Shown here in pieces: positions 25,101-34,073 of a DNA stretch of 41,773 bases. How positions within the stretch are numbered: the first letter of the stretch is position 1; each line of letters begins with the position of its first letter. Source of the DNA: Chloroflexota bacterium. Its GTDB lineage: Bacteria; Chloroflexota; UBA4733. A model generated the notes under the pieces. It saw only the letters and a program-made list of their open reading frames with translations, was not told the DNA's origin and did not search any database. Made by a program: the position numbers and the translations under genes. Where the stretch lies: NCBI GenBank assembly GCA_023381555.1, contig JAMCRV010000017.1, positions 1 through 41,773 of the forward strand. Reading direction: 5' to 3'.

Positions 25101-27424
25101 TGGCCCGAGGCAAGCCGCGCCGTGACGAGCCGTTGCAGCGTGCCACTGCTCCTTACAACTTTGTGCCGTTCCCGGACAGCGTGGTGTGGGTCGATGAACC
25201 GCCCCCGGGAGACCGGTATCACGCGAATCGTTACACCGGGGTGATCGAGCTGGTGATCACGGCAAAGACGCCGCTCTTTATCGGCGGAACAAGGTCGCTG
25301 GATGCGGACAGAGATGAAAAGGGTGAGAATGCCGCGGTCAGCGGTGGGCCGAGACGGTCGAACGGTGGCGCACCGATCGAATTCTTTGCACCTCGCGGGA
25401 GCATCGCGATTCCCGGGAGCAGCCTGCGCGGGATGCTGCGATCGCTCGTGGAGATCATCAGCTCCTCCGCCACGCCGTTCATCGAGAAGAAGCGCTTCAC
25501 CTTTCGAGCCGTCGCCTCACGAGTGGATGAATCGCTGGCTCGCGTCTATCGGGAGAAGTATCAGTCGAACGTCAAGGCTGGCTACCTGCACCAGGACTGG
25601 GACGGTGGGTTCTACCTGTGCGAAGCGATCGAGAAGAAGAGGCGGCGGTTCTGGCCTGTGCACATCGAGAAGAGGCTGGAAGAGCTTCTTGGGGGTCAGA
25701 GTGGCTGGCCAGCCGTGAGCTTCCTACGCTGCCCGCTACTCTTCGAGCCGCCCGAGTGGATTGAACAAGAGCATAAGGCGCAGGTACGTCGCGTTGCCAA
25801 GCATGGTCCCGTGCGGGATGGACTTGTGCCTGGCTGGCTCGTGGTTCCGGGTCCGATCGAGGGGCGAGTACACGCGTGGATCATCGCAGAGGAGAATCCC
25901 CAGGCTCAGCTGGACGTCCCCGAGAATGTCGTGCGCGCCTACAGGGCATCGTGGTCGCAGGAGCTCGAAACACAACACAAGAAGGACTTCCCCTTACTGC
26001 CTGGCCTCGGTGAGTCAATCCCTTGTTTCTATCTGGAGGAACGGGGAAAGCCTGGCGCAGCGGCGGACTCGAGAGTGGCCTGGATCGGACACACGCGCAA
26101 TCTCCGCGTTCCCTATCAACACCACGTGTGCGATGCGCTACCGGATGACGTGCGCGCAATCGTGGAGCATCCACCGCAAGAACGGCGATGGACGCTCGCA
26201 GAAGCACTCTTCGGAACCGTGAGCGGTGAACCGAGACGCGGACGTGTCTTCGTCGAAGACGCGCTCTTGCAGGGAAACAAGAAGACCTGGCTATTCGAGG
26301 ATCCGCAGCTGCCGCAGGTGCTATCTAGCCCGAAGCCCACTTCTTTTCAGCTCTACCTCCAGCAGGACAGCGCTCTCGCAACCAGGCAGCGCGCGGACTT
26401 GCAACACTGGGACAGCAATGGAGCGAAGGTTCGCGGCGTGAAGGTCTACTGGCACCGGCCGGGAGAAGACTGGACCGAGCGCTCGGCGGGCAGGAAGGCC
26501 TCTGGAGACTCGCAAGGAGTGCCGATTCGCCCAATCAAGGAAGGTGCGCAGTTCCGGGGGCGAATCCGGTTCGAGAATCTCACGGCGATGGATCTGGGAG
26601 CGCTGCTCGCCGCTCTGGAGCTTCCGGAGGGCTGTGCGCACCGCTTGGGAATGGGGAAACCGCTGGGCTTGGGCAGTGCCGGCATCAAGGTGACGTGCCT
26701 TCGACTGGATGATAGGAGGAGCCGCTACCAGCAGGTGTGCACGCAGAGTCGGGACGGCACCTGGAGCTGGGCAGAACCCGATCAGAAGCAAGCGCCTTCG
26801 GAGGCATTCCTCCGCGATAAGTTTGCAGCATGGCTGCTGGAGGCGCGCGGGGTCTCCCTGAAGGAGGATGAGGACGCGACAGCGCGCTTGTGGCAGCTCC
26901 CGGAGCTCCAGGTCTTGCGCCGCATGCTGTCGTGGGCGGGAGGGCCACCAGCGGAGAGAACCGCCTACGCCGCAGGAGATCCCGGTGAGAAAGACTGGTT
27001 CGCTGGGTTCAGACGCCGTGATGTGCTGCCGTTGCCTGAGGAGGTGATGGGCGCCCGACGTCCGGATGGAAGAGCGAGCACAGAGCGTGGTGGGCTGCCA
27101 TCTGCGCCGGCTGCTCGTACGGGAGAAAGTGCGAGCCTACCTGCGGGCTCTCAGACACCAGCGAGGCCGGGAGATGCAGGAAGGCCGCAACTGCCGCGAG
27201 CACCGGCGGCTCAAGAGCCACCAGCTGCACTGGCCCCTCCTGTGGGTTCGACGGGCCAGGGGCTCGATACTGCACGGCTACTACAGCGCTTCCCCGCACC
27301 GCCGCGAGCTAGAGGGCCAGAGGGTAGAAAGGATAGAGGAGCGAAGGGGAGCGATCAGGCGAGACGGCGGCAAGAAGAGCTCATGCGTAAGCTCCGCGGC
27401 GAGCCACCTGAGCCGGGGAGCTGA
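25097..27424 (+). CDS. Large insertion-bearing Cas7-family RAMP protein (TIGR03986-like)
   Basis: A 775-residue RAMP protein of the kind found in type III-D loci and called Cas7-insertion in the Synechocystis complex. The first motif is IAIPGSSLRGMLRSL (residues 103-117); the matching region around residues 80-104 has no aspartate at the position used for RNA cleavage, so this unit may be structural. About 300 residues without RAMP motifs separate it from the second half, where KVRGVKVYWHRP and the glycine loop HRLGMGKPLGLGSAG (near residue 515) appear. The last about 100 residues are rich in Pro, Ala, Arg and Gly and look disordered. Its start overlaps csx19. The stop is 29 nt before the sulfatase gene. 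Confidence 0.85.
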   Translation: MMARGKPRRDEPLQRATAPYNFVPFPDSVVWVDEPPPGDRYHANRYTGVIELVITAKTPLFIGGTRSLDADRDEKGENAAVSGGPRRSNGGAPIEFFAPRGSIAIPGSSLRGMLRSLVEIISSSATPFIEKKRFTFRAVASRVDESLARVYREKYQSNVKAGYLHQDWDGGFYLCEAIEKKRRRFWPVHIEKRLEELLGGQSGWPAVSFLRCPLLFEPPEWIEQEHKAQVRRVAKHGPVRDGLVPGWLVVPGPIEGRVHAWIIAEENPQAQLDVPENVVRAYRASWSQELETQHKKDFPLLPGLGESIPCFYLEERGKPGAAADSRVAWIGHTRNLRVPYQHHVCDALPDDVRAIVEHPPQERRWTLAEALFGTVSGEPRRGRVFVEDALLQGNKKTWLFEDPQLPQVLSSPKPTSFQLYLQQDSALATRQRADLQHWDSNGAKVRGVKVYWHRPGEDWTERSAGRKASGDSQGVPIRPIKEGAQFRGRIRFENLTAMDLGALLAALELPEGCAHRLGMGKPLGLGSAGIKVTCLRLDDRRSRYQQVCTQSRDGTWSWAEPDQKQAPSEAFLRDKFAAWLLEARGVSLKEDEDATARLWQLPELQVLRRMLSWAGGPPAERTAYAAGDPGEKDWFAGFRRRDVLPLPEEVMGARRPDGRASTERGGLPSAPAARTGESASLPAGSQTPARPGDAGRPQLPRAPAAQEPPAALAPPVGSTGQGLDTARLLQRFPAPPRARGPEGRKDRGAKGSDQARRRQEELMRKLRGEPPEPGS

Positions 27425-27453
27425 GTGGGAAGCGGAAGTACAGGAATGCAGCT

Positions 27454-28803
27454 ATGACAACGAGACCGAATTTTGTCATCTTTCTCACTGATGATCAGGG
27501 GTATGGGGATCTCGGCTGCATGGGTGCGAGTGATCTCCGCACGCCAAACATCGACCGGCTGGCGCTAGACGGTGCGCGGTTTACGCAGTGGTACAGCAAC
27601 TCTCCCGTCTGTTCACCGTCGCGCGCTGCCTTGCTCACCGGACGCTATCCGGGGAATGCTGGCGTGCGCTCGATCCTTGCGGGGCACCGCACGGCAACGG
27701 GGCTGCCAGCCACGGTGCCGTCGCTGGCGTCTGTGTTGAAGGATCTCGGCTACCAGACGGCGTGTATCGGCAAATGGCACTTGGGGGTTGCCGAGGGATC
27801 GCGCCCTGGTGATCACGGTTTCGACGAATGGTTTGGCTTCCTTGCGGGTTGCGTCGACTACTACTCTCACATCTTCTACTGGGGACAGGGAAGTGGTCAC
27901 GCCCCGGTGCACGACCTCTGGGATAACAACCGTGAAGTGTTCCTGAATGGGCGGTACCTGACCAGCCTCATTGCCGAGCGCGCCGTCGCCTTTCTGCAGC
28001 GGGCCGTAGCGTCAGGGGAGCCGTTCTTGCTCTACGTGCCCTTTAACGCACCCCATTACCCACTGCACGCGCCGCGGCGCTATCTTGATCGTTTCCGCAG
28101 TCTCCCTCCAGAGCGGCGTATCATGGCGGCAATGCTCAGTGCAGTAGATGATGCCGTTGGCACGGTCATTCGAGAGCTGGAACGCCTGGGAGTTCTCGAT
28201 TCCACGTGCGTGCTCTATACGTCGGACAACGGCCCGTCGCGGGAGGTGCGCAACTGGCTCGACGGACGTGAAGAGCCGTATCGTGGTGGGACGGCAGGCC
28301 GCCTTCGCGGTGAGAAGTTCAGTCTATTTGAGGGTGGAATAAGGGTTCCGGCTGTGATGAGCTGGCCGGCACGCATCCCGGGTGGACAGGAGGTCCACGA
28401 AGCCGCTGCCAGCTTCGATATCGTTCCTACATTCGTCCGAGCGGCGGGCGGAGATCCTGAGCGCTACGAGCTGGACGGCGAAGATCTCTTACCGCTGGTG
28501 ACGTCGGGTGGACTGGCTCCACAGCGGGACATCTTCTGGGAAATGGGAGTGCAGACAGCAATGCGCCGTGGACGGTGGAAGCTGGTCCTCCGCGGCCAGG
28601 AAGTCGAGGGTGCCACTCCCCAGCAAGATGTATGGCTGAGTGATCTCGATGTGGACGGAGGAGAGCGCTACAACCGGGCCGCTGATTTTCCGGAGCTTAC
28701 GGAGGAGCTACGGGCTACAGCACTCTCCTGGCGGGCACGGATCGAAGAGCGGTGGCGACAGGAGTGGCTGCCGGAGAGTCGGGGCTCTACTGCACTGGGA
28801 TAA
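27454..28803 (+). CDS. Sulfatase (arylsulfatase family)
   Basis: A 449-residue sulfatase that hydrolyses sulfate esters. It begins with the metal-binding FLTDDQGYGD (Asp13, Asp14), has the formylglycine motif CSPSR at residues 53-57 whose cysteine is oxidised by a separate enzyme, then the conserved GKWHLG and the SDNGPS segment with further metal ligands. No signal peptide is visible, so a cytoplasmic form is likely, unlike many arylsulfatases. It starts 29 nt after the type III-D operon and could be read through from it, yet its function belongs more naturally with the following transporter and deacetylase. Phosphonate monoester hydrolases and phosphatases of the same superfamily are alternatives. 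Confidence 0.9.
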   Translation: MTTRPNFVIFLTDDQGYGDLGCMGASDLRTPNIDRLALDGARFTQWYSNSPVCSPSRAALLTGRYPGNAGVRSILAGHRTATGLPATVPSLASVLKDLGYQTACIGKWHLGVAEGSRPGDHGFDEWFGFLAGCVDYYSHIFYWGQGSGHAPVHDLWDNNREVFLNGRYLTSLIAERAVAFLQRAVASGEPFLLYVPFNAPHYPLHAPRRYLDRFRSLPPERRIMAAMLSAVDDAVGTVIRELERLGVLDSTCVLYTSDNGPSREVRNWLDGREEPYRGGTAGRLRGEKFSLFEGGIRVPAVMSWPARIPGGQEVHEAAASFDIVPTFVRAAGGDPERYELDGEDLLPLVTSGGLAPQRDIFWEMGVQTAMRRGRWKLVLRGQEVEGATPQQDVWLSDLDVDGGERYNRAADFPELTEELRATALSWRARIEERWRQEWLPESRGSTALG

Positions 28804-29511
28804 GAGTAGGGGCTGACACCCCCAGAATTGGGGATAGGATTGACGCCGGGCGGGCTCTAAGATACCGTTGCGTGATCTGGATGAGCATCGAGACTGCGTC
28901 AGCGACGGTGCACGCGCCAGTTCCTCCGGGCTACCCGCGAGTTTCCCTCACGGGTTTCCTCGGAGCGTTCTCGGCGCCGCTAGGGGCTTCGTACGAAGAC
29001 GCGACACACTCCCGAGGAGGGCAAGAGGGGTGGACATTGATCGTGCAGACGAGCAAGGGCAGCGCCACTCTGTCGGAGTCGGTGTGTCATTGGTTGACAT
29101 TTGACCAGTGTCCATTTACTATTTCTGGGGAAACAGTTCCCATCCCAGCCGAAAGATCTCCTCATGGTGATCGTGGGGTCTGCTCTGCGGCCAGGATGGC
29201 TCGGGGGATGCATCCAACGGAACAAGTAGAGCCCTCTTCAGCCGTGCTGCCAGGTAGTCCGAATCGTGCTCTTAAGATGTCAGCAATGCAGTAGGACGTA
29301 GCCAATGGAGCCTGCGTCTTGCTTTCTTCTGCTGGGGCTGTGTCAATTCCGGCGGGATGATTGCCGGGGACCCAGTCATCTCTTGATACGGGCGTCGTGT
29401 GGAGTAGTTCGTTCCAAAGACGAGGAGGTGACCAGAGACAGAGAAAGCGTGCAGTTTCCTACGTATCTCTACACCAGTCCTAACGAAGCACAGTTCGAAA
29501 GGTATCAGTGA
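28804..29511. other. 708-bp intergenic region with promoter and long leader of the importer operon
   Basis: Just after the sulfatase stop GGGG/CCCC stretches at 28809-28833 can form two mutually exclusive short hairpins. A strong promoter lies at 29094-29122. The transcript would have a leader of about 380 nt, starting with a small hairpin (29128-29132 with 29137-29141). I recognise no riboswitch, no gene and no repeat in the rest. Confidence 0.5.
29094..29122 (+). promoter_or_regulatory. Strong sigma-70-type promoter for the ABC importer operon
   Basis: TTGACA (29094-29099) and TACTAT (29117-29122) are separated by exactly 17 bases, the closest match to consensus in the window. A short inverted repeat GACA-N9-TGTC (29096-29112) overlaps it and might be an operator. 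Confidence 0.7.
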
Positions 29512-31746
29512 ATGGAAGCAAAGCTGAACAGAGCGCAGTTCCTGCGCCTGTCTGCGGTCGCGGCGTCGAGCGCTGTTCTTGCCGCGTGTAGCTCCGGCAC
29601 CAGCACTACGACCTCTTCCTCGGCGGCAGCTACGTCATCATCGGCCACATCGTCGTCTGCTGCCGCGACGAGCTCGTCGGCAGCGGCTACGTCGACATCC
29701 GCCGCTGCATCGACAACAGCATCGTCCACGACGGCTGCCGCGACGACCATCGCCAACGTGACGACGGCGGCGACGGTTTCCAGCGGCAAGTATAAGGAAG
29801 CGCCTATGCTGGCTAGCCTGGTCAAGGCTGGCACGCTCCCCCCTGTGGCGCAGCGCTTACCCGCAGTCCCCTACGTTGTGCCGCACCCGTGGCTGACGGT
29901 GGGGAAATATGGTGGCAAGCTGCAGATGGTGTGTACCGACACCTCCGACTGGCAAACCACGCACCTCCTGCAAGAGGGGATGTACGGCCACTCGATTCTG
30001 CGCTGGCTGAAGGATGGCCTCGCCATTGGGCCTGGTCTTGCTGAGAGCTGGGAGTCCAATACGGACCAGAGCGTGTGGACCTTCCACTTCCGCAAAGGCC
30101 TCAAGTGGTCGGATGGTCAGCCCTGGACGACCGCCGACATCCTGTTCTGGTGGGAAGACGAGGTGCTCAATCCTGAGCTGAAGATGATCCCGCCCGATGA
30201 GGCCCACTCGGGCAAGGGGACCCTCTGGAAGATAACGGCTCCGGATGCCAATACGCTCGTGTTGACCTTCGACTCGACAACCCCGCTAACGGCGGACCGC
30301 CTGGCGATGTGGGTGAAGCGTGGGATTGGTCCGCGATGGATGGATCCCAAACACTACCTGAGCCAGTTCATGCCGAAGTACAACCCGAAGGTCGATAAGA
30401 CGAAGTGGGTGGACAACTTCACCCTCATGCAGGACTGGACGAAGAATCCGGCCAACCCGACGATGACCGGATGGATGCTTCAGAAGTACAACAAAGGCCA
30501 GAGTTCCATCTGGACGCGCAACCCGTACTACTGGGCTGTCGACAAGGAAGGCAACCAGCTTCCCTACATCGACGGTGTCGTGTACACGAACTACCAGGAT
30601 CCGCAAGTCTTCCGCCTGAGCATCACCCAGGGCAAGGCCGATTATGTACACGGCGCGTGGACACCCTTGGGTCTCGCCGATGTGGCCACGATTAAGTCCA
30701 GCCAGGCGCAGAGCGGGCTACAGATGTGGTTCTGGGACAGCGGCTCGGGTACGGGCTCGATGTACTTCTTCAATCGAGACTACCAGGATCCGAAGGTGCG
30801 GCAGCTCTTCCGGAATTCGGACTTCCTGAAGGCTATGTCGCACGCTTACAACCGCGCGAATGCCCGCAAGGTGGTCTACTTCGAGCAGGGTGAGCTGACC
30901 TCCGGCACGATGAGCCCGAAGGCCATCGAATGGCACATCCCCGGTGGCCAAGCGGTCTACACGGCCTGGCGAGACAGCACCATCAAGTACGACCCTACGC
31001 TGGCACAGCAGATGCTGGACAAGATCGGGGTGAAGAAGAGCGGGCAGTGGCGCACGCTCCCCGATGGTAGCCCGCTCACTGTGACGCTGGACTATCCGGC
31101 CAACGCCGACCCGAACGGCTACGACATGAAGAAAAACGCGCTGCTGGCGAAGGACTGGCAGTCGATCGGTATCAACGCCAAGCTAAACCCAGTAACTCCA
31201 GCCAGCTTCGGGCAGGAGTGGGCCTCGGGCAAGCTCATGACCACCTTGAACTGGGAGGTCGGTGACGGGCCAAACTGCCTCGTCTACCCGCAGTGGCTCG
31301 TTCCTCTGGAGAACTCGCGCTGGGCGCCTCTGGAGGGTGTGTGGAACAGCCTCATCGGTACTCCGCAGGCTAATCAGCAGCTGAACGTCGATCCTTACAA
31401 GCGGACTCCTCCTCGGATGGAGCCAACAAAAGGTGGGCCAGTCGAGAAGATCTGGCAGATCTACGGGCAGACGAGAATTGAGCCAGACCAGACGAAGCGC
31501 TCGCAGCTGGTGTGGGAGATCGTGAAGATCCACTACACGGATGGCCCATTCTTCTCGGGTACGGTTGCCAACTATCCGCAGCTGGTGCTCGTCAAGAACG
31601 GCCTCAAGAATGTGCCGACGTACGAGGATCTGGGGCCACAGAACGGCTACCAGCATGGCTTCACAAATCCATGGGTGATTCCGAGTCCCGCAGTGTATGA
31701 TCCTGAGACGTACTATTGGGAGGATCCTACCGCGCACAACGGGTAA
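29512..31746 (+). CDS. ABC transporter substrate-binding lipoprotein, family 5 (peptide/oligosaccharide type)
   Basis: The 744-residue protein is an extracytoplasmic binding protein of the DppA/OppA-like family 5. Its signal peptide ends in the lipobox LAAC (Cys26), followed by about 60 residues of Ser/Thr/Ala low complexity as a tether. The binding domain starts near residue 110 and includes the family segment WTFHFRKGLKWSDGQPWTTADILFWWEDE (about residues 180-208; written here only as landmark WSDGQPWTTAD). It is longer than typical 500-550 residue members, even without the linker. Genes for two permeases and two ATPases follow on the same strand, so this is the receptor of a full importer. 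Its ligand is unknown; cell-wall peptides, di/oligopeptides and oligosaccharides are all carried by relatives. Confidence 0.92.
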   Translation: MEAKLNRAQFLRLSAVAASSAVLAACSSGTSTTTSSSAAATSSSATSSSAAATSSSAAATSTSAAASTTASSTTAAATTIANVTTAATVSSGKYKEAPMLASLVKAGTLPPVAQRLPAVPYVVPHPWLTVGKYGGKLQMVCTDTSDWQTTHLLQEGMYGHSILRWLKDGLAIGPGLAESWESNTDQSVWTFHFRKGLKWSDGQPWTTADILFWWEDEVLNPELKMIPPDEAHSGKGTLWKITAPDANTLVLTFDSTTPLTADRLAMWVKRGIGPRWMDPKHYLSQFMPKYNPKVDKTKWVDNFTLMQDWTKNPANPTMTGWMLQKYNKGQSSIWTRNPYYWAVDKEGNQLPYIDGVVYTNYQDPQVFRLSITQGKADYVHGAWTPLGLADVATIKSSQAQSGLQMWFWDSGSGTGSMYFFNRDYQDPKVRQLFRNSDFLKAMSHAYNRANARKVVYFEQGELTSGTMSPKAIEWHIPGGQAVYTAWRDSTIKYDPTLAQQMLDKIGVKKSGQWRTLPDGSPLTVTLDYPANADPNGYDMKKNALLAKDWQSIGINAKLNPVTPASFGQEWASGKLMTTLNWEVGDGPNCLVYPQWLVPLENSRWAPLEGVWNSLIGTPQANQQLNVDPYKRTPPRMEPTKGGPVEKIWQIYGQTRIEPDQTKRSQLVWEIVKIHYTDGPFFSGTVANYPQLVLVKNGLKNVPTYEDLGPQNGYQHGFTNPWVIPSPAVYDPETYYWEDPTAHNG

Positions 31747-31767
31747 TGCGTCGATACTGACAGGAGC

Positions 31768-31805
31768 GGGAAGCCGGCAGAGCAGGTCATTCTGCCGGTC
31801 TTCCC
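31768..31805 (+). terminator. Hairpin between the binding-protein and permease genes
   Basis: 31768-31781 pairs with 31791-31805 with a single bulged base (about 14 bp). Such hairpins after binding-protein genes usually reduce read-through or protect the upstream mRNA, giving more receptor than permease. Confidence 0.65.
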
Positions 31806-31874
31806 TTCCCCTGCCCGTCCCCACCTCGTGATTCCCCGCAGAGCACCCTCCGCCGGTAAAGGAAGAAATGGTCA

Positions 31875-32858
31875 ATGGTCAATTACGTTTTGCGCCGCTT
31901 ACTGTATATGGTCGTGACACTCTTCTTCATCTCCATTATTGGCTTCTTCATCATCAACCTCGTTCCGGGATCTGCCCTCGATGCCAGGATCAATCAGCTC
32001 CGGGCTCAAGGGGGAGAGGTCTCCTATCAGGAGATCGAGTCATTAAAGGCCCGCTATGGACTCAACGACCCGATTCCGGTGAAGTACTGGAAGTGGGTCA
32101 GCGGAGTAGTCCACGGAGATTTCGGTGAGTCGTTTACCTATCAGGAGCCTGTGGGGAGCCTCATCTGGAGTCGCATTGGGTTTTCGGTTCTGCTGTCGAG
32201 CTTCGCGCTCATCTTCACCTGGGTCGTAGCAATTCCGGTCGGCGTGTATTCGGCGACTCATCGTTACACCGTTCCGGATTACGTCATCACGCTCATCCAG
32301 TTCATCGGGGTGGCGGTGCCAGACTTTCTTATGGCTCTGATCCTTCTCGTCGTCGCCTCGAAGTTCTTCCATACTGGGGTGGGAGGGCTATTCTCCCAGC
32401 AGTACCAGAATGCTCCCTGGTCGTGGGCAAGGGTAGGGAACCTGCTGAGCCACATGTGGATTCCCGTGATTGTCATTGCCGCGAGCGCGACGGCCTGGAC
32501 GACGCGCGTCATGCGAGCCAATTTGCTCGACGTGTTGAATCAACAGTATGTGCAGACTGCCCGCGCTAAAGGACTTCGCGAGGCGGTGGTGATCTGGAAG
32601 CACGCGGTGCGCAACGCGCTGCATCCGCTCATCATGACGCTTGGTAGCCTCTTGCCCAGCCTCATCTCGGGTGAAGTGATCGTTTCGATCGTGCTGAACC
32701 TACCGACGACTGGTCCTCTGTACATCAGCTCTCTCATCAATAAAGATATGTACCTTGCCATCACATTCCTGATGGCACTCTCGATTCTCCTCGTTGTCGG
32801 CAATCTCCTGGCGGACCTTCTGCTTGCCTGGGTTGACCCCCGCATCCGTTACGAGTAG
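31875..32858 (+). CDS. ABC transporter permease, DppB/OppB type
   Basis: A 327-residue inner-membrane permease. The N-terminal helix (RRLLYMVVTLFFISIIGFFIINLVPGS) and the conserved periplasmic start GSALDARI and KARYGLNDPIPVKYWKWV are typical of DppB. The cytoplasmic EAA loop (RAKGLREAVVIWKHAVRNAL, about residue 225) contacts the ATPases. It is followed 45 nt later by the partner permease. Start is at 31875; an overlapping ATG 7 nt earlier is in another frame. Confidence 0.93.
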   Translation: MVNYVLRRLLYMVVTLFFISIIGFFIINLVPGSALDARINQLRAQGGEVSYQEIESLKARYGLNDPIPVKYWKWVSGVVHGDFGESFTYQEPVGSLIWSRIGFSVLLSSFALIFTWVVAIPVGVYSATHRYTVPDYVITLIQFIGVAVPDFLMALILLVVASKFFHTGVGGLFSQQYQNAPWSWARVGNLLSHMWIPVIVIAASATAWTTRVMRANLLDVLNQQYVQTARAKGLREAVVIWKHAVRNALHPLIMTLGSLLPSLISGEVIVSIVLNLPTTGPLYISSLINKDMYLAITFLMALSILLVVGNLLADLLLAWVDPRIRYE

Positions 32859-32903
32859 CGACGCACTGGTGACGTATCTCTTGCGCGAGAGGATGAATTC
32901 GTA

Positions 32904-34022
32904 ATGGCGACGACGCAAGTGTTATTGGAGAAGGCGGGGACTGTTCAGGACCGCATCTCAGACATTGGGCGGCTATCTCAGTGGACGCTCATGCGACGGC
33001 GATTCATGGAGAATAGGCTGTCTGTTGCGGGCGGGCTTGTGCTCATCGTCTTCTATCTGGTGGCAATTTTCGCGCCATTTGTCACACCGTATTCGGTCGA
33101 TGCACTCGACTCCAACAGTCAGTATGCCGCGCCAACGGCGCTGCACTTCATAAACGGCCACATCTCTATTTGCGGAGTGACGCAGACGCTCAACAAGGCG
33201 AACTTCACCTGGGTCTACACTACCGACTGCAACAAAGCCTACCCGCTGCAGTTCTTTGCCCCTGGGTACTCGTATCACCTGTTTGGGATCATTCCTATGA
33301 ATATCCACCTCTTTGAGGTGCCAAAGGGTCAGAAGTTCTTCCTGTGGGGTGCTGATAGTCAGGGCCGTGACGTATTCTCGCGCACCATCATGGGCTCGCG
33401 CATCTCGCTCAGCATCGGGCTTGTTGGGGTGACGCTGTCTGTAATTCTGGGTTCTGTGCTGGGTACCGCCTCTGGCTACTTCGGCGGCGCGATTGACAAC
33501 GTGATCCAGCGCTTCATCGAGCTCTTGATGTCCATGCCGACACTGCCTTTGTGGGCCGCTTTCGCAGCAGCCTTACCTCAGGACATGTCAGTGGTGAAGC
33601 GCTACTTCTTCATCACGTTGATTCTCTCGCTCATCGGATGGACTGGTCTCGCTCGTCAGGTCCGGGCCAAAATCCTCGCCTACCGGACATTAGACTACAC
33701 TATGGCTTCTCGCCTCGCTGGCGCTTCTTCGTGGCGCATCATCTTGACGCACATGCTGCCGAATGCCTTGAGCCACATCGTGGTGGTGGCAACACTGGCG
33801 GTACCTTTTTCGATTTTGGGTGAGACCTCGCTCAGCTTTCTCGGGATCGGCATGCTCCCGCCGGCCGTGAGCTGGGGTGTGCTCCTGCGCGATGCACAGC
33901 AGCTCTCGGTGGTAGAGTCTCACTTGTGGTTGATGATTCCCGCACTGTGCGTCATCCTCGCCGTGACGTGCTTCCAACTCCTGGGTGATGGCTTCCGCGA
34001 CGCAGCAGACCCATATTCCTAA
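32904..34022 (+). CDS. ABC transporter permease, DppC/OppC type, with a long extracellular insertion
   Basis: The 372-residue permease has the DppC N-terminal OppC_N region (LMRRRFMENRLSVAGGL) and first membrane helix, then an unusually long extracellular stretch of about 100 residues between helices 1 and 2 (about 70-160) containing two cysteines (SICGVT and TTDCNK) that could form a disulfide. The GADSQGRDVFSRTIMGSRISL motif then follows as in all DppC proteins, and the EAA loop is ASRLAGASSWRIILTHMLPN. Typical DppC is about 300 residues, so the insertion accounts for the difference and may touch the binding protein. Co-transcribed with dppB-like and the ATPases. Confidence 0.92.
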   Translation: MATTQVLLEKAGTVQDRISDIGRLSQWTLMRRRFMENRLSVAGGLVLIVFYLVAIFAPFVTPYSVDALDSNSQYAAPTALHFINGHISICGVTQTLNKANFTWVYTTDCNKAYPLQFFAPGYSYHLFGIIPMNIHLFEVPKGQKFFLWGADSQGRDVFSRTIMGSRISLSIGLVGVTLSVILGSVLGTASGYFGGAIDNVIQRFIELLMSMPTLPLWAAFAAALPQDMSVVKRYFFITLILSLIGWTGLARQVRAKILAYRTLDYTMASRLAGASSWRIILTHMLPNALSHIVVVATLAVPFSILGETSLSFLGIGMLPPAVSWGVLLRDAQQLSVVESHLWLMIPALCVILAVTCFQLLGDGFRDAADPYS

Positions 34023-34073
34023 AGTCTGTACTCAGCGAGGGTTAGGCGGGTCGGTAGGGAAAGGGAAAGAGCA

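Noticed and set aside
28752-29294. A 180-codon plus-strand frame after the sulfatase
   Set aside because: It overlaps the sulfatase end, crosses a strong promoter, and its product has no fold-like pattern or recognisable motif.
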